From positions 10,651 through 17,156 of the forward strand of contig PMBA01000351.1 in the NCBI GenBank assembly GCA_003152795.1: DNA of 6,506 nt. The letters are read 5' to 3'. The number at the start of each line of letters is the position of its first letter. The first letter of the stretch is position 1. The notes beneath the pieces were generated by a model. That model did not search any database. It saw nothing but the letters and a program-made list of their open reading frames with translations, and was not told the origin of the DNA. Shown in pieces: positions 5,323 to 6,506 of the stretch. The DNA comes from Acidobacteriaceae bacterium. GTDB lineage: Bacteria > Acidobacteriota > Terriglobia > Terriglobales > Acidobacteriaceae. Position numbers and translations under genes: made by a program.

Positions 5323-6506
5323 ATGTGGATAGTCGCATTAGCGCTTCGCCGCCCTTATACGTTCGTGGTGATGGCGCTGCTCATCATCATTCTCACGCCG
5401 ATTACTATCCTGCGCACTCCAGTCGACATTTTCCCCGAAATCAATATTCCCGTGGTCAGCGTGGTATGGAACTATACCGGTCTATCGCCGAGTGAGATGG
5501 CGGACCGGATCGTGAGCAACTCCGAACGCGGGTTCACCGTCACCGTCAACGACATCGAGCATCAGGAGTCGCAGTCGCTAAACGGAATCGCGGTGATCAA
5601 GATCTTCTTTCGGCCTTCCGTCAACATTTCCATGGCGGTCACGCAAGTGACGGCGATGTGCCAGACGGTCCTCCGCGGATTGCCGCCGGGAACGACTCCG
5701 CCGCTGGTCATTACTTATACCGCGTCGTCAACCCCGATTGTGCAACTGGGCTTGAGCAGCAAGACGCTTTCGGAACAGCGGTTGTTCGATGTCGGGCAGA
5801 ATTTTCTGCGCACCCAGTTGACCACGGTCGAGGGCGCGGGCACTCCTTATCCTTTTGGCGGCAAGTTACCCCAGGTGCAGGTGGACCTGGATTCGGCCAA
5901 ACTGCAGGCGTATGGTTTGACGCCCGTGGACATCGTCAACGCCGTGGCCGCGCAGAACCTCATCCTGCCGGCGGGTACCACCAAAATCGGGCCCACCGAG
6001 TACACCGTGGAGATGAATGGCACTCCGCAGACGATCGCCGAGTTGAACGATCTGCCGGTGAAGACTTCGAACTCGTCCACCCTTTATCTGAGGGATGTGG
6101 CGCATGTGCGCGATGGATTTGCGCCGCAAACGAACATCGTGCGCCACGATGGCGCGCGCGGCGCGCTGATGTCGATTTTCAAGCTGGGCGGATCTTCCAC
6201 GCTCACCGTGGTCAGCGGCGTGAAGGCGATGGTGGAAAGGGCGTCGAAGTCTCTGCCGCCCGAACTCACCGTCAAGGCGCTCTTTGACCAGTCGCTGTTT
6301 GTGCGCGCCTCGATTCAGGGAGTCTTGCGGGAGGGACTGACTGCCGCTTGTCTTACCGCCGTCATGATCCTGCTCTTTCTGGGGGATTGGCGCCCGACGG
6401 TGATCATTGCCATCTCGATTCCGTTGTCCATTTTTGTGTCCGTGATCCTGCTGAGCGCGCTTGGCCAGACCATCAACATCATGACCCTGGGAGGCCTGGC
6501 CCTCGC
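5323..6506 (+). CDS. RND efflux pump inner-membrane subunit (5' part, cut by window edge)
   Basis: The first 394 codons of an HAE1/AcrB-like proton-driven exporter are present. Such pumps sit in the inner membrane as trimers and export drugs or other toxic compounds through an adaptor and an outer-membrane channel. The N-terminus MWIVALALRRPYTFVVMALL is the first membrane helix, followed by the family signature PVDIFPEINIPVV (about 33-45). A long periplasmic porter region follows (PPGTTPPLVI near 122-131, and PFGGKLPQVQVDLD near 177-190). A hydrophobic segment returns near 342-353 (AACLTAVMILLFLGDWRP), and then the next helix leads into NIMTLGGLAL. The sequence ends just before the fourth helix, which in this family carries the proton-relay aspartates. 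No Shine-Dalgarno precedes the ATG and no in-frame upstream ATG exists. No adaptor gene precedes it, so the adaptor may lie beyond the window. Drug versus metal specificity cannot be settled from this part. Confidence 0.93.
   Translation, partial: MWIVALALRRPYTFVVMALLIIILTPITILRTPVDIFPEINIPVVSVVWNYTGLSPSEMADRIVSNSERGFTVTVNDIEHQESQSLNGIAVIKIFFRPSVNISMAVTQVTAMCQTVLRGLPPGTTPPLVITYTASSTPIVQLGLSSKTLSEQRLFDVGQNFLRTQLTTVEGAGTPYPFGGKLPQVQVDLDSAKLQAYGLTPVDIVNAVAAQNLILPAGTTKIGPTEYTVEMNGTPQTIAELNDLPVKTSNSSTLYLRDVAHVRDGFAPQTNIVRHDGARGALMSIFKLGGSSTLTVVSGVKAMVERASKSLPPELTVKALFDQSLFVRASIQGVLREGLTAACLTAVMILLFLGDWRPTVIIAISIPLSIFVSVILLSALGQTINIMTLGGLAL

Noticed and set aside
5658..6287. 209-codon plus-strand frame inside the pump gene
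   Set aside because: It is a shifted-frame shadow. The pump frame from 5323 stays open throughout and carries the RND motifs.

Overview
The window holds most of a housekeeping iron-sulfur cluster (Isc) assembly operon on the minus strand, and the start of a drug-efflux locus on the plus strand at the right end. Reading the minus strand from right to left, the order is a TetR-family regulator (4570-5217), iscR (3898-4365), iscS (2569-3858), iscU (2023-2439), iscA (1563-1934), hscB (698-1456) and the first 199 codons of hscA (1-599, running off the left edge). An RND multidrug-efflux pump gene starts at 5323 on the plus strand, divergent from the TetR gene, and runs off the right edge with 394 codons seen. 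The window is almost fully coding. No gap exceeds 300 bases, and no tRNA, rRNA, CRISPR array or insertion sequence was seen.

The Isc genes form one biosynthetic unit. IscS takes sulfur from cysteine and IscU is the scaffold where the cluster is built. HscB and HscA are the co-chaperone and Hsp70 that release the cluster from IscU. IscA is an A-type carrier, and IscR senses cluster supply and represses the operon. Two overlapping-promoter matches to the type 1 IscR box lie just upstream of iscR (4376-4392 and 4401-4417), so classic autoregulation is likely. The TetR gene probably controls the divergent pump. A perfect TATAAT and a short dyad lie between the two.

The most unusual feature is in the gaps. 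All four junctions from iscS to hscA (iscS-iscU, iscU-iscA, iscA-hscB, hscB-hscA) carry an imperfect inverted repeat of 75-113 bp. In three of them the arms are clearly built from degenerate tandem units of 7-8 bases; in the fourth the unit is about 9 bases and less regular. The unit differs at every junction. Without the hairpins the genes would be only about 10-16 bases apart. At hscB the repeat reaches the start codon.

Organism: the sequence is moderately GC-rich and shows a Gram-negative-type efflux pump, a complete isc set with hscBA, an HscB with an N-terminal four-cysteine zinc-finger-like segment, and several genes without a Shine-Dalgarno sequence. By inference this fits a soil Acidobacteriota-like bacterium. 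That assignment comes from gene content and style, not from a marker gene.
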